A DNA stretch of 64,000 nucleotides from Streptomyces sp. HUAS 15-9. GTDB taxonomy: Bacteria > Actinomycetota > Actinomycetes > Streptomycetales > Streptomycetaceae. Position 1 is the first letter of the stretch. The number at the start of each line of letters is the position of its first letter. The DNA lies in NCBI RefSeq assembly GCF_025642155.1, contig NZ_CP106798.1, positions 4,588,001-4,652,000 of the forward strand, in the 5' to 3' direction. The translations under genes were made by a program, and so were the position numbers. Shown here one piece after another: positions 34,119-40,603 of the stretch. The notes under the pieces are model-generated. The model had not been told where the DNA came from. It did not search any database and was given only the letters and a program-made list of their open reading frames with translations.

Positions 34119-35006
34119 TCACCTCCGGGCGAGTTGGCGCTGTCCGACGAGGACGGCACGGGCGATGACTTGCGAGTCCACCTGGATCTGAACCGGCCGT
34201 TCGGCGAGCTTCTCCACGGCGGCGGCGAGCCGGTGCATCCCGCCGCCCGAGGCCAGCACCCGCTCCAGCTTCGACAGCGGGATGACTGCCTCGGGCTCGC
34301 CTGCCTCGGCCAGCAGCGCCAGGGTGCCGCCGCGACGGGCGGGCACGACGCCGCCCTTGGCGAGGGTGGGGATGTTGGGCAGCAGCGGGATGTTGACGCC
34401 GAACTCCCGGCCGCCGAAGTGGGGCACCCAGCTCGGGATCTTGACATGGATGCGGTTCAGGGCGCCGATCATGGCGTTGAGACCGCTGATGTAGGAGCGG
34501 GGCAGGGCAGTGAAGGAGTTGACGATGCCCTTCATCACCGACTTGATGGGCCCCGCGTGGTTCTTCACGGCCCCGTAGATGGCGTTCCACGCCCACTTCA
34601 CCCCCTTGGCGAGGGCGGCGGAGACCTTGTCCATGTTGATGAACTGGGAGATGAGCGGGGCGAGCAGGGCCATCACCAGCCCGAGGGCGTTCGCCTTCAT
34701 GGCGGTGTTGAGCCCCTTCTGGGCGAGGGTGGCGCCCTTCAGGCCCGTACCGAAGCCCTTCATCGAGGCCCCGCTCTGGCCCGCCTTCTTGCCCGCGTTC
34801 CCGACTGACTTCTCCACGGCGTCGGACTGGCGCTTGATGTCACGCAGTGCGGTGTGGGTGTGGGTGGAGGAGGACTTGAGGTGGTCCAGGGAGGTCTTGA
34901 GCTTGTCGGTGCTTCCCTTTCCCTTGGCCAGGGCGGTGGAAGCCTGCGCTAGGGTGCTGCTCAGCCGTCGGAAAGCAGCGACGGATTGGGTGACGATACC
35001 GGCCAT
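34119..35006 (-). CDS. Tail tape measure protein, very short (295 residues)
   Basis: The first 90 residues are helical and Lys/Ser-rich (coiled coil). A hydrophobic helical segment (NALGLVMALLAPLISQFINM) and Gly/Ala-rich stretches follow, then the C-terminal signature GGREFGVNIPLLPNIPTLAKGG split across VVPARRGGTLALLAEAGEPE and AVIPLSKLERVL. This last motif is a hallmark of tape measure C-termini (AEAGPEAVIPL type). Most siphophage tape measures have 700-1500 residues. At about 0.15 nm per residue this one would set a tail of only about 44 nm. The ATG overlaps the upstream stop (TGATG). Confidence 0.85.
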   Translation of the reverse strand: MAGIVTQSVAAFRRLSSTLAQASTALAKGKGSTDKLKTSLDHLKSSSTHTHTALRDIKRQSDAVEKSVGNAGKKAGQSGASMKGFGTGLKGATLAQKGLNTAMKANALGLVMALLAPLISQFINMDKVSAALAKGVKWAWNAIYGAVKNHAGPIKSVMKGIVNSFTALPRSYISGLNAMIGALNRIHVKIPSWVPHFGGREFGVNIPLLPNIPTLAKGGVVPARRGGTLALLAEAGEPEAVIPLSKLERVLASGGGMHRLAAAVEKLAERPVQIQVDSQVIARAVLVGQRQLARR

Positions 35007-35626
35007 CAGGTAAGCCTCCCGAGGCTGCTGGAGGAAGTGCGGGTGAGTGTTTCGAGCCGCGCCATTTCGTTGCGGACATGGCCGATTTCCGTACTCAGAT
35101 GGGATGCGGAAACACGGAGTTGAGCTGCTTCGCGGTCGAGTTGGCGGACCTCTTGCATGCGGCGCCGGCTGATGGGGATACCGCTCCTTCCTTGGGCCTG
35201 ATTGGCGCGGGTTTCTGCGGTGGATGCGCTACCGGTGGCCTCGGTCAGTTCCCGTTCGAGGCGCTGCAGGCGCTCGGTCAGTTGGCGCTGAGTGGCGAGG
35301 TTCCGCTGACGCTGTTCGCGGAATTCTGCGCTGAGGCGAGAGTTGTCGATCCCTCTGATCAGCGGGAATTTGTAGATCTCGACACCGAGAAAACTGACCC
35401 CGTGTGCGGTCACCGTTATCATCTCGGGGGAGATGTTGAGAAGGCTTGGATCGGTCTTGAAGGCTTGTGTGCTCTCGTAGATGAGCTGGTTGTTCGCGGC
35501 CACCCATTTCTTCAGGTGCCCGTCGAGCCATTTGGGCAGCCAACCCTTCTCGGGCGGCTTCGGCTGCAAGGTACCTATTTCCGCTTCAAGCTGATGTATT
35601 TTGTCCCAGATTGCCGACTCTGTCAC
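35006..35626 (-). CDS. Coiled-coil protein of the tail cluster, function unknown
   Basis: A 206-residue protein from a GTG with GGAGG upstream. Residues 1-95 form a globular part (PEKGWLPKWLDGHLKKW, MITVTAHGVSFLGVEIYKFP) that I do not recognise. Residues 100-200 are a long heptad coiled coil rich in Arg, Glu, Gln and Leu. Its stop overlaps the tape measure start, so it is co-translated. It occupies the place between the assembly chaperone and the tape measure where no extra gene is expected, so it could be a cargo, a tail completion factor or an accessory sheath for the tape measure. Confidence 0.75.
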   Translation of the reverse strand: MTESAIWDKIHQLEAEIGTLQPKPPEKGWLPKWLDGHLKKWVAANNQLIYESTQAFKTDPSLLNISPEMITVTAHGVSFLGVEIYKFPLIRGIDNSRLSAEFREQRQRNLATQRQLTERLQRLERELTEATGSASTAETRANQAQGRSGIPISRRRMQEVRQLDREAAQLRVSASHLSTEIGHVRNEMARLETLTRTSSSSLGRLT

Positions 35627-35663
35627 TATGCCTCCATGCTTCTCGCGATGTGTTGTGCGGCGA

Positions 35664-35669
35664 TAGGCT
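35664..35669 (+). promoter_or_regulatory. -10 box of a leaderless promoter for the DUF3592-type gene
   Basis: TAGGCT 6 bases before the ATG at 35676, with no ribosome site between. It gives the plus-strand gene inside the tail cluster its own promoter. Confidence 0.45.
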
Positions 35670-35675
35670 CACGGC

Positions 35676-36068
35676 ATGGACACCCTGATTGTTCAGTTAA
35701 TCCTGCTCGCCATGGCAGCAGGATGCCTTGCGTTCGGCCTTTACTGGCCGTGGGCGCTTTGGATGCTGAAGCGGCGAGGGAAGTTGGCTGAGGTGATGCG
35801 GCGCAGCGAGAGCTGGGTCGGAGGTCATTTCAGCTACCTGCTCACATTCATGGATCACAGGGGCGAAATCCAGGTGATCGGCGCCTCGACCATGATTCGC
35901 GAAGGCAAGAAGGTCCCCTTGACGGAATGGGACGCAGTTCAAGTGATCTACGATCCGCGGAAACCTGCCAGGGCAAGGTTGTATCCCCTTGACTGGAGAG
36001 AGGCCGGCCTGCTGGTCTACGGCATGATTCCAGCCGTGATCCTGATCGTGGTCGCCCTGAATCTCTGA
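35676..36068 (+). CDS. DUF3592-like membrane protein, reversed inside the tail cluster
   Basis: A 130-residue protein with an N-terminal membrane helix (LIVQLILLAMAAGCLAFGLY) and a C-terminal one (GLLVYGMIPAVILIVVALNL), flanking a beta-rich extracytoplasmic segment (GEIQVIGASTMIREGKKVPL, then WDAVQVIYDPRKPARARLYP). The motif V.V.YDP..P..AR is typical of DUF3592 proteins. It is the only plus-strand gene within the otherwise minus-strand tail module and has its own leaderless promoter, like a moron gene in a prophage. Function unknown. Confidence 0.75.
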   Translation: MDTLIVQLILLAMAAGCLAFGLYWPWALWMLKRRGKLAEVMRRSESWVGGHFSYLLTFMDHRGEIQVIGASTMIREGKKVPLTEWDAVQVIYDPRKPARARLYPLDWREAGLLVYGMIPAVILIVVALNL

Positions 36069-36094
36069 ACACCGGTCCTCGTCCGCTCACGACC

Positions 36095-36481
36095 TCACGT
36101 AAAGAGCTCGGCCAGTTCGGCGAGAGAGGGACGCTCGGGATCCTGGTCGGGGCGGGTGTCCATGCCCGGTCGCCGCAGGGACTGCGGCGGATCCAGCGGC
36201 TCGCTGTCCTCGTCGCGGTGGACTGTCGCGAACATCCAGTTGGATTCTGCAAGTTGGTCGACGACGGCGGCGAGCAGATGGTCTGTCGTCGTCCAGTCGG
36301 CGGCCTCGCCGTGCAGCTCCCTCAGCAGCGCGCTGTCCCGCGGCAGATGCCGGACCAGCACCGCCAGCCGGCGCGAGGAGAGCCGGCCGCGGTGCCAGTC
36401 CAGTAGGTCGACGCCGTAGTGGCGGAGCAGGTCTGCCTCCAGGGCCTCGGCGTGCTCTTCGACGAGCTCGCCGAGGCTCAG
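36095..36481 (-). CDS. T part of the tail assembly chaperone GT, made by -1 frameshift
   Basis: A 129-codon frame that overlaps the end of the G gene and has no normal start codon at its beginning. It is open from at least 36481 (LSLGELVEEHAEALEADLL…) through HYGVDLLDWHRGRLSSRRLA to the stop at 36095. The next ATG is 40 codons inside a conserved-looking region. The two frames join at a run of five G (CTG GGG GAA GGC TGA). A -1 slip on this run would bypass the G stop and give a fusion …GLGLG-GRLSLGELV…. This is the classic G/GT organisation upstream of tape measure genes (phage lambda G and GT). Confidence 0.7.
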   Translation of the reverse strand: MSLGELVEEHAEALEADLLRHYGVDLLDWHRGRLSSRRLAVLVRHLPRDSALLRELHGEAADWTTTDHLLAAVVDQLAESNWMFATVHRDEDSEPLDPPQSLRRPGMDTRPDQDPERPSLAELAELFT

Positions 36482-36768
36482 CCTTCCCCCAGGCCCAGCC
36501 CCGTCTCCTTGCCGTAGGCCTCCAGGATCGCGGCGACGTCCTGCATGGTGACGTCGTGGCGCTCGAAGCGGGCGAACTGGTCCTCGCCGAGGAGGAGCCG
36601 AAGCAGCCCGTCGACGTCGTTGTCGTCGAGGTCACGCAGCTCGCGCGCGGTCGTGCAGGTGAGTTCGGTCGGGAGCTTGAAGTTGTCGCCGTCCAGTTCG
36701 AAGGACCAGTCGCGGCCGAGCGTCTCCAGACGCTGGGCTCGGGCGGCGTTGACGTCGAAGGCTGTCAT
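36478..36768 (-). CDS. Tail assembly chaperone G
   Basis: A 96-residue acidic helical protein (MTAFDVNAARAQRLETLGRD, then ELRDLDDNDVDGLLRLLLGE). Length, position between the tail tube and tape measure genes and the downstream overlapping frame all fit chaperone G. G and the frameshift product GT coat the tape measure and recruit tail tube subunits. The stop TGA at 36478-36480 follows a GGGGGAAGG run. Confidence 0.75.
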   Translation of the reverse strand: MTAFDVNAARAQRLETLGRDWSFELDGDNFKLPTELTCTTARELRDLDDNDVDGLLRLLLGEDQFARFERHDVTMQDVAAILEAYGKETGLGLGEG

Positions 36769-36795
36769 CTCGGGCTCCTTGTCGGTGGGTCGGAG

Positions 36796-36827
36796 GGTGC
36801 CCGGCGTGCGCGCGCACGCCGGGCACC
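36796..36827 (-). terminator. 32-bp perfect palindrome between tail tube and chaperone genes
   Basis: A perfect inverted repeat with 16-base arms (GGTGCCCGGCGTGCGC and its complement) and no loop bases to spare. It sits after the tail tube gene and before the chaperone. With no T run it may act as an attenuator or mRNA stabiliser, letting the tube protein be made in excess over the later genes. Confidence 0.6.
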
Positions 36828-36844
36828 ATGAGGACGTAAGGGGA

Positions 36845-37438
36845 TCAGGCCAGCGCCGCCGGGTCGTTCACCAGCCAGGTGGCCAGCGGCTTGGTCGGGT
36901 CGTCGCCCGACAGCGCGGTGAAGGTGACGCCCAGCTTGACCGCGCCGGTGCGGGACAGGGACAGCTCCTCCACATCGGAGACGGCGCCGTACGGGATCAC
37001 CAGCCGGTAGCGCAGGTCCTTGGTGCCGTTGTTGTCCGCGAAGTCGATGGCGAGGGCCCGCTGGTCCTGGCCGCCCGGGGCGCCGGTGATGTCGATCTTC
37101 TGCGCGGTGGTTTCCGCCTGGGAGCCGGAGGAGGCGATCGAGGTGGACGGGAGCCCCAGGTAGAACGGGAACGTGTCCTTGTTGATCTGGAGCAGCTGGA
37201 ACTTCAGGGTCAGGTCCCGGTCCGAGAGCATGAAGCGTGCCGGGGCCATGGACTGCCAGGTGTCGACCGGGTCGTTCTTGTCCTTCTTGTTGAACTTCAC
37301 GCCGTCCGACGAGGTGAAGCCCAGATTGACCCACGGGGAGGCCAGCGCGGTGGTGTCCTTCGCGGAGTTGCCGGCCGGGGCCCACCAGACGTTGCCGGCG
37401 CCGGCGATGCGGATCTCGGTGTTCTTGAAGCCTGCCAT
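36845..37438 (-). CDS. Major tail tube protein
   Basis: A 197-residue protein from the ATG at 37438 (MAGFKNTEIRIAGAGNVWWA). The pattern of an N-terminal structural start with WWAP, a DGVKFNKKDKNDPVDTW-type loop, and a C-terminal Ig-like strand set (TGAVKLGVTFTALSGDDPTK, then PLATWLVNDPAALA) fits siphophage major tail proteins. Length is in the usual 150-250 range. It is placed directly after the tail-terminator-like gene and before the assembly chaperone, as in canonical tail operons. No sheath protein is present, so the tail is non-contractile. Confidence 0.8.
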   Translation of the reverse strand: MAGFKNTEIRIAGAGNVWWAPAGNSAKDTTALASPWVNLGFTSSDGVKFNKKDKNDPVDTWQSMAPARFMLSDRDLTLKFQLLQINKDTFPFYLGLPSTSIASSGSQAETTAQKIDITGAPGGQDQRALAIDFADNNGTKDLRYRLVIPYGAVSDVEELSLSRTGAVKLGVTFTALSGDDPTKPLATWLVNDPAALA

Positions 37439-37469
37439 CTGTGCTCCTCGGTGAGAGTGGTGAAGTCGC

Positions 37470-37871
37470 CTACGCGGGGCGGATGGAGAGCCGGAGCGTG
37501 GCCAGGTAGCGGTTGCCGGCCGGTCGGTTGTAGTCCGGCAGCCAGCGGGGTCCGTCCGCCTCGTCGACGTCGGTGACCAGCGCGGTGCCGTAGCGGGTGC
37601 CCTGGAGCTCCAGCGCGCAGGCTCGGGCCGCGTTGGCCGTGGCGAGGGCGGCGGTCTTGTCCGGCCCGTACGCCTCGAGGTCGACCAGCGGCCTGTCGAG
37701 GTTGAGGTCGTCGATCCAGGCGCCACCGGCGCGGGAGACGAGGACGACCTGCTGGGTGCCGTCGAATCCGGCGGGCGGCCTGTTGTCGACCGTGGTCCCG
37801 GCCATTTCGGTCCGGTTCTTCAGGAAGTCGACGACCAGCCGCTCCACGTCGGGGAAATTCAGGGTCGCCAC
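37470..37871 (-). CDS. Tail terminator / tail completion-like protein
   Basis: A 133-residue protein from a GTG with GAAGGGAG upstream (VATLNFPDVERLVVDFLKNR). It has the alpha/beta pattern of siphophage tail terminators (gpU-like): N-terminal helix, PAGFDGTQQVVLVSRAGGAW strands, DLEAYGPDKTAALATANAAR helix, and a C-terminal strand. It would cap the tube after length control. It is the first gene of the tail unit, 31 bases ahead of the tail tube gene. Confidence 0.7.
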   Translation of the reverse strand: MATLNFPDVERLVVDFLKNRTEMAGTTVDNRPPAGFDGTQQVVLVSRAGGAWIDDLNLDRPLVDLEAYGPDKTAALATANAARACALELQGTRYGTALVTDVDEADGPRWLPDYNRPAGNRYLATLRLSIRPA

Positions 37872-38024
37872 ATGGACGCTCCCTTCGTGTCCGGGCAGCA
37901 GAAAGCGGCAGGTCCGCCGCCCGGGACACGGGCGCAGCTCTGCCGCTGCTTCGAGTGTGACGGGAGGGCGCTGCTCCCGCAACTGACCTTGTGACAGGGT
38001 TGGTTGACCACTGAGCGTGCCGAA

Positions 38025-38053
38025 GGGCCCCGTCGCGGTGAGCGACGGGGCCC
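38025..38053. terminator. Hairpin between the regulatory operon and the tail operon
   Basis: GGGCCCCGTCGC, 5-base loop, GCGACGGGGCCC: a perfect 12-bp stem just after the helix-turn-helix gene. There is no T run. It could end the regulatory operon or serve as an antitermination point before the tail genes, whose first start is 150 bases further on. Confidence 0.65.
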
Positions 38054-38070
38054 GATGGCGGACGAGCGGA

Positions 38071-38259
38071 TCAGCGGTGGCCGCGCAGGCGGTGCGTGGT
38101 CCGTTCGGCGGCGAACACGTCCTCCAGGCGGTAGAGCTGCCGCCTGCCCTGTGTTCCGGCGGGCCGCAGATGGCCGCGCTGTACCCACTTGCGGATGGTC
38201 GCCGGGGTGACGCCGGCCTCCTCGGCGGCGAGTTCGGCGGTGATGAGGGCGCCGTTCAC
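38071..38259 (-). CDS. Small MerR/excisionase-type helix-turn-helix protein
   Basis: A 62-residue protein from a GTG with GAGGAGGT upstream that overlaps the previous stop (GTGA). Nearly the whole protein is a winged helix-turn-helix: LAAEEAGVTPATIRKWVQRG, then a wing HLRPAGTQGRRQLYRLEDV. Such proteins act as DNA-bending excisionase-like or regulatory factors. It is the last gene of the three-gene control operon next to the tail genes. Confidence 0.75.
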   Translation of the reverse strand: MNGALITAELAAEEAGVTPATIRKWVQRGHLRPAGTQGRRQLYRLEDVFAAERTTHRLRGHR

Positions 38260-38798
38260 GGTGTGACCTCCTCGTCGACGTCCCGGTCCTGGAGCACCCG
38301 CACGCAGGCGGGGTTCACGCACCGCACCTGTGCCCGCTCCGGGAACGCCCGCAGCGAGACGGAGCCGCAGCCCGGGCAGCGGCCGGGCAGGCGCACCATC
38401 TGCTCCGGGTCGCCGAGGACGCGTACGCAGCGCGCGGCCATGCGCCGTGTCTCGTCCTCGACATGTGCCGCGAGGACGGGATCGGCGGCGATCCGCTCCA
38501 GCAGTCCCGCGATCCGGCGCAGCCGCACGGGCACGGGCGCGGGGCGCAGAGGGCGCAGGCCGAGCCGTTCGCGTACGGCCTCCTCCAGTTCGACCACTCC
38601 GTCGGTGAGATCGCGCAGGACGTCGGAGACATGCAGCCGTACGGGGACTGTGGTGCCGCCTACGGGCCCGCCGCCGCGCCGTTCCCGCAGCCCCCCGTGG
38701 GCCGCGGGCGCCAGTTCGGCGACGAGTTCCGGGTACCGGCGCAGCAGGGAGCCGATCCAGAGCGCGGGCCCTTCGGCGGCGGAGTCCGCCTGGCTCAT
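38256..38798 (-). CDS. Hypothetical protein with C-terminal zinc ribbon
   Basis: A 180-residue protein whose ATG overlaps the WhiB-like stop (ATGA) and whose stop overlaps the next start. The body is helical and Arg/Leu-rich (LRDLTDGVVELEEAVRERLG). The C-terminus has a zinc ribbon CPGCGSVSLRAFPERAQVRC followed by VNPAC. Zinc-ribbon proteins of this size with WhiB and helix-turn-helix neighbours recur in actinophage-derived loci. It probably binds nucleic acid or a regulator. No enzyme motif. Confidence 0.7.
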   Translation of the reverse strand: MSQADSAAEGPALWIGSLLRRYPELVAELAPAAHGGLRERRGGGPVGGTTVPVRLHVSDVLRDLTDGVVELEEAVRERLGLRPLRPAPVPVRLRRIAGLLERIAADPVLAAHVEDETRRMAARCVRVLGDPEQMVRLPGRCPGCGSVSLRAFPERAQVRCVNPACVRVLQDRDVDEEVTP

Positions 38799-39016
38799 AC
38801 GGCCACCTCGCGCCCGTTGCGCCACAGCCGTCCGCCGCTGACGCCGTCGAACCAGGTGTGCGAGGGGTCGACGACGGCTTCGCACTCCCGCCGGATGGGG
38901 CATTGGTTGCATGCGCGCAACGTCCGTCGTGCGTCCGCCCTGTCGCGGGTGAACACGTAGCGCTGTGGAAGGTTGGCGCAGGCTGCTGCTCTGCGCCAGT
39001 CGAGTTCGCTGGTCAC
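38795..39016 (-). CDS. WhiB-like Fe-S regulatory protein
   Basis: A 73-residue protein from a GTG with GGGAGG upstream. Four Cys are spaced as in Wbl proteins (C13, then CNQC, then C after five residues: RRTLRACNQCPIRRECEAVV), which should hold a [4Fe-4S] cluster. The turn WFDGVSGGRLWR corresponds to the Wbl G-[VI]-W-G-G turn but is altered (GVSGG). Wbl proteins bind the principal sigma factor and change promoter choice; phage-encoded ones are known to affect the host. It is the first gene of the control operon and divergent from the XRE gene. Confidence 0.8.
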   Translation of the reverse strand: MTSELDWRRAAACANLPQRYVFTRDRADARRTLRACNQCPIRRECEAVVDPSHTWFDGVSGGRLWRNGREVAV

Positions 39017-39047
39017 GGGTGTCGCCTCCCATCGGATGGGAATATGT

Positions 39048-39064
39048 GTTCGACATGTGCGAAC
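39048..39064. promoter_or_regulatory. Operator-like inverted repeat upstream of the WhiB-like operon
   Basis: GTTCG-N7-CGAAC, 30 bases upstream of the WhiB-like start. A related arrangement (GTGTTCGA … GCGAACG) recurs at 39158-39183. The repeated half-sites suggest binding by the adjacent XRE or LexA protein. Confidence 0.5.
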
Positions 39065-39177
39065 GATCGTCAGCGTGGCACCGTGCGAGCGCGGTCGCAA
39101 GCGGCTTGGATGGTGGGGCGGGGGTGAAGAGGGGTGTGAGTGGCGAGAAATGACGGTGTGTTCGATGAATCCGTATG

Positions 39178-39191
39178 CGAACGTTAGTTCG
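39178..39191. promoter_or_regulatory. LexA-type SOS box between divergent regulators
   Basis: CGAACGTTAGTTCG is a perfect match to the Gram-positive/actinobacterial LexA operator CGAAC-N4-GTTCG. It lies in the 300-base space between the WhiB-like operon (minus) and the XRE gene (plus). DNA damage should therefore relieve repression of one or both units and, through them, the tail genes. Confidence 0.75.
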
Positions 39192-39317
39192 ATATCTAAA
39201 AAGGTGTGTCGAAGGCGAGGTGCGCATGCAAGCGGTCCGGTCACGTTCGTGTGCGCACAGCCGAGCTGCGCGTGCGATCGGTACTCTCTGCTCCCGCGAC
39301 GAGGGGAGAGCAGCACG

Positions 39318-39758
39318 ATGGGAACCGGCCAACGTGCTGAACGCGCGGAACGCGCCGACGCGCTGGAGGAGTTCGCGGCCTGGGTCGAGGACCTCATGCG
39401 TAACCGCGGATACGTCATCGACGGCCCGCGCGGCGGCGGCAAGTCGAGGCTGGCCGACGACGCGGGGGTGCACCGGGCCGCGGTGACCCGGCTGCTGCAC
39501 CGGAAGAGCATGCCGGACCTCGAGACCATGCGCCGTCTGGCCGTGGTGCTGGGCGTGACCCTGCGGGACATGCTCATCCGGTCCGGGCGGCTGTCCGAGG
39601 CGGATCTTCCGCTCGACCCCGACCCGGGCGGGAGCATGGCAGCGGACCGGCGGATCAGCCCCGAGGAAGCGGCGCGGAGGTTGGGCGTTCCCGAGGAACT
39701 GCGCGGCCTGTTCGTGAAGGTGACCCGGCAGTTCCTGCCGGAGGGTTCCCAGCCCTAG
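39318..39758 (+). CDS. XRE-family transcriptional regulator of the tail cluster
   Basis: A 146-residue protein with a GAGGGGAG ribosome site. Residues about 20-85 form a lambda-repressor-like helix-turn-helix (DDAGVHRAAVTRLLHRKSMP, then DLETMRRLAVVLGVTLRDM) preceded by the segment YVIDGPRGGGKSRL. That segment looks like a P-loop but belongs to this DNA-binding family. The C-terminus (RRLGVPEELRGLFVKVTRQF) may mediate oligomerisation. It is divergent from the WhiB-like operon across the SOS box, and is the likely repressor or activator of the tail module. Confidence 0.8.
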   Translation: MGTGQRAERAERADALEEFAAWVEDLMRNRGYVIDGPRGGGKSRLADDAGVHRAAVTRLLHRKSMPDLETMRRLAVVLGVTLRDMLIRSGRLSEADLPLDPDPGGSMAADRRISPEEAARRLGVPEELRGLFVKVTRQFLPEGSQP

Positions 39759-39792
39759 GGAAAGAGCCGGCGGGGCGTGAAGGAGTGCGCAC

Positions 39793-40194
39793 ATGGGGAG
39801 CTACGGTGGCGGCCAGGGCGGTGACGACGCGGAACGGCTCGCCCATCTGCTGGGCGGCCTGCTGATCGAACTCGGCGAGAAGGTCAGGGAGGCGGGCCCC
39901 GAGGCCGTACGCATTCTCACGGACGACGAGGTCCAGCGCACCAACCTGCAGTGGTACCGCACGGGCTGGGAGGAACACGCCAGGGCCGTCCGCTCCTCCG
40001 GCAGGCCCGTCCCGCCCACCCGGTCCCCCGAACCGGCGCGGCCACCCGTCGTACCCATCCGCGCTCCCGATCCGGCGCGCCCGTCGGGCCATCCGGCCGA
40101 CCCCGACACCCTGTCCTCGGCCGGGCGCCCGCTCCGTCTCCCCGAGCACGCCGCCGACCGTCCCGGTCACGATCCGTCGGCCCGGCCGCGCTGA
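39793..40194 (+). CDS. Hypothetical protein with disordered Pro-rich tail
   Basis: A 133-residue protein with GAAGGAG 8 bases before the ATG, 34 bases after the XRE stop and in the same direction. The first 65 residues are helical and acidic (DDAERLAHLLGGLLIELGEK). The rest is a Pro/Arg/Ala-rich disordered tail. No motif is recognised. Spacing suggests co-transcription with the XRE gene. Confidence 0.65.
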   Translation: MGSYGGGQGGDDAERLAHLLGGLLIELGEKVREAGPEAVRILTDDEVQRTNLQWYRTGWEEHARAVRSSGRPVPPTRSPEPARPPVVPIRAPDPARPSGHPADPDTLSSAGRPLRLPEHAADRPGHDPSARPR

Positions 40195-40243
40195 AAGGGA
40201 CCGGGTGAGGGCGGCCGGCCGGACGGACGGGCAGGATGGGGCC

Positions 40244-40567
40244 ATGAGCGTAGTGAAGATCAACGTGCTGACCGTTCCCGCCGAGCAGCGGGAGACCCTG
40301 GAGAAGCGGTTCGCCTCGCGGGCCCACGCCGTGGAGAACTCCGACGGGTTCGAGTGGTTCGAGCTGCTGCGTCCCGTCGAGGGGACGGACACCTATCTCG
40401 TGTACACGCGGTGGCGTGACGAGGCGTCGTTCCAGGCGTGGATGGAGGGGCCGATGAAGGCCGCGCACCAGGGTGGTAGGGAGGGCGAGCAGCCCCGGCC
40501 GGCCGCGTCCGGTTCCACCCTGTGGTCCTTCGACGTGGTGCAGCAGGCGGGACCGAAGGGGGCGTAA
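40244..40567 (+). CDS. Antibiotic biosynthesis monooxygenase (ABM) domain protein
   Basis: A 107-residue protein of the dimeric ferredoxin-like ABM/HmoA-type fold: VVKINVLTVPAEQRETLEKR, GFEWFELLRPVEGTDTYLVY and TRWRDEASFQAWMEGPMKAA. Members degrade haem or oxidise quinones, but many are unassigned. The length and the W-x-x-x-x-x-F-x-x-W motif match the small haem-monooxygenase branch. It follows the previous gene by 50 bases with a weak ribosome site (GGATGGGG). Confidence 0.8.
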   Translation: MSVVKINVLTVPAEQRETLEKRFASRAHAVENSDGFEWFELLRPVEGTDTYLVYTRWRDEASFQAWMEGPMKAAHQGGREGEQPRPAASGSTLWSFDVVQQAGPKGA

Positions 40568-40603
40568 CACCGAGCCGCGCGGGCGCCCCGTCGCCGGACG
40601 GCC

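Noticed and set aside
39421..39450. P-loop (GPRGGGKS) in the XRE regulator
   Set aside because: It lies directly in front of the helix-turn-helix in a segment typical of this regulator family; there is no Walker B or other NTPase feature.
28554..39758. Contractile injection system (eCIS/R-type) instead of an F-type tail
   Set aside because: No sheath, no baseplate wedge, no AAA+ ATPase and no spike gene; the G/GT chaperone and distal-tail pattern are those of non-contractile tails.
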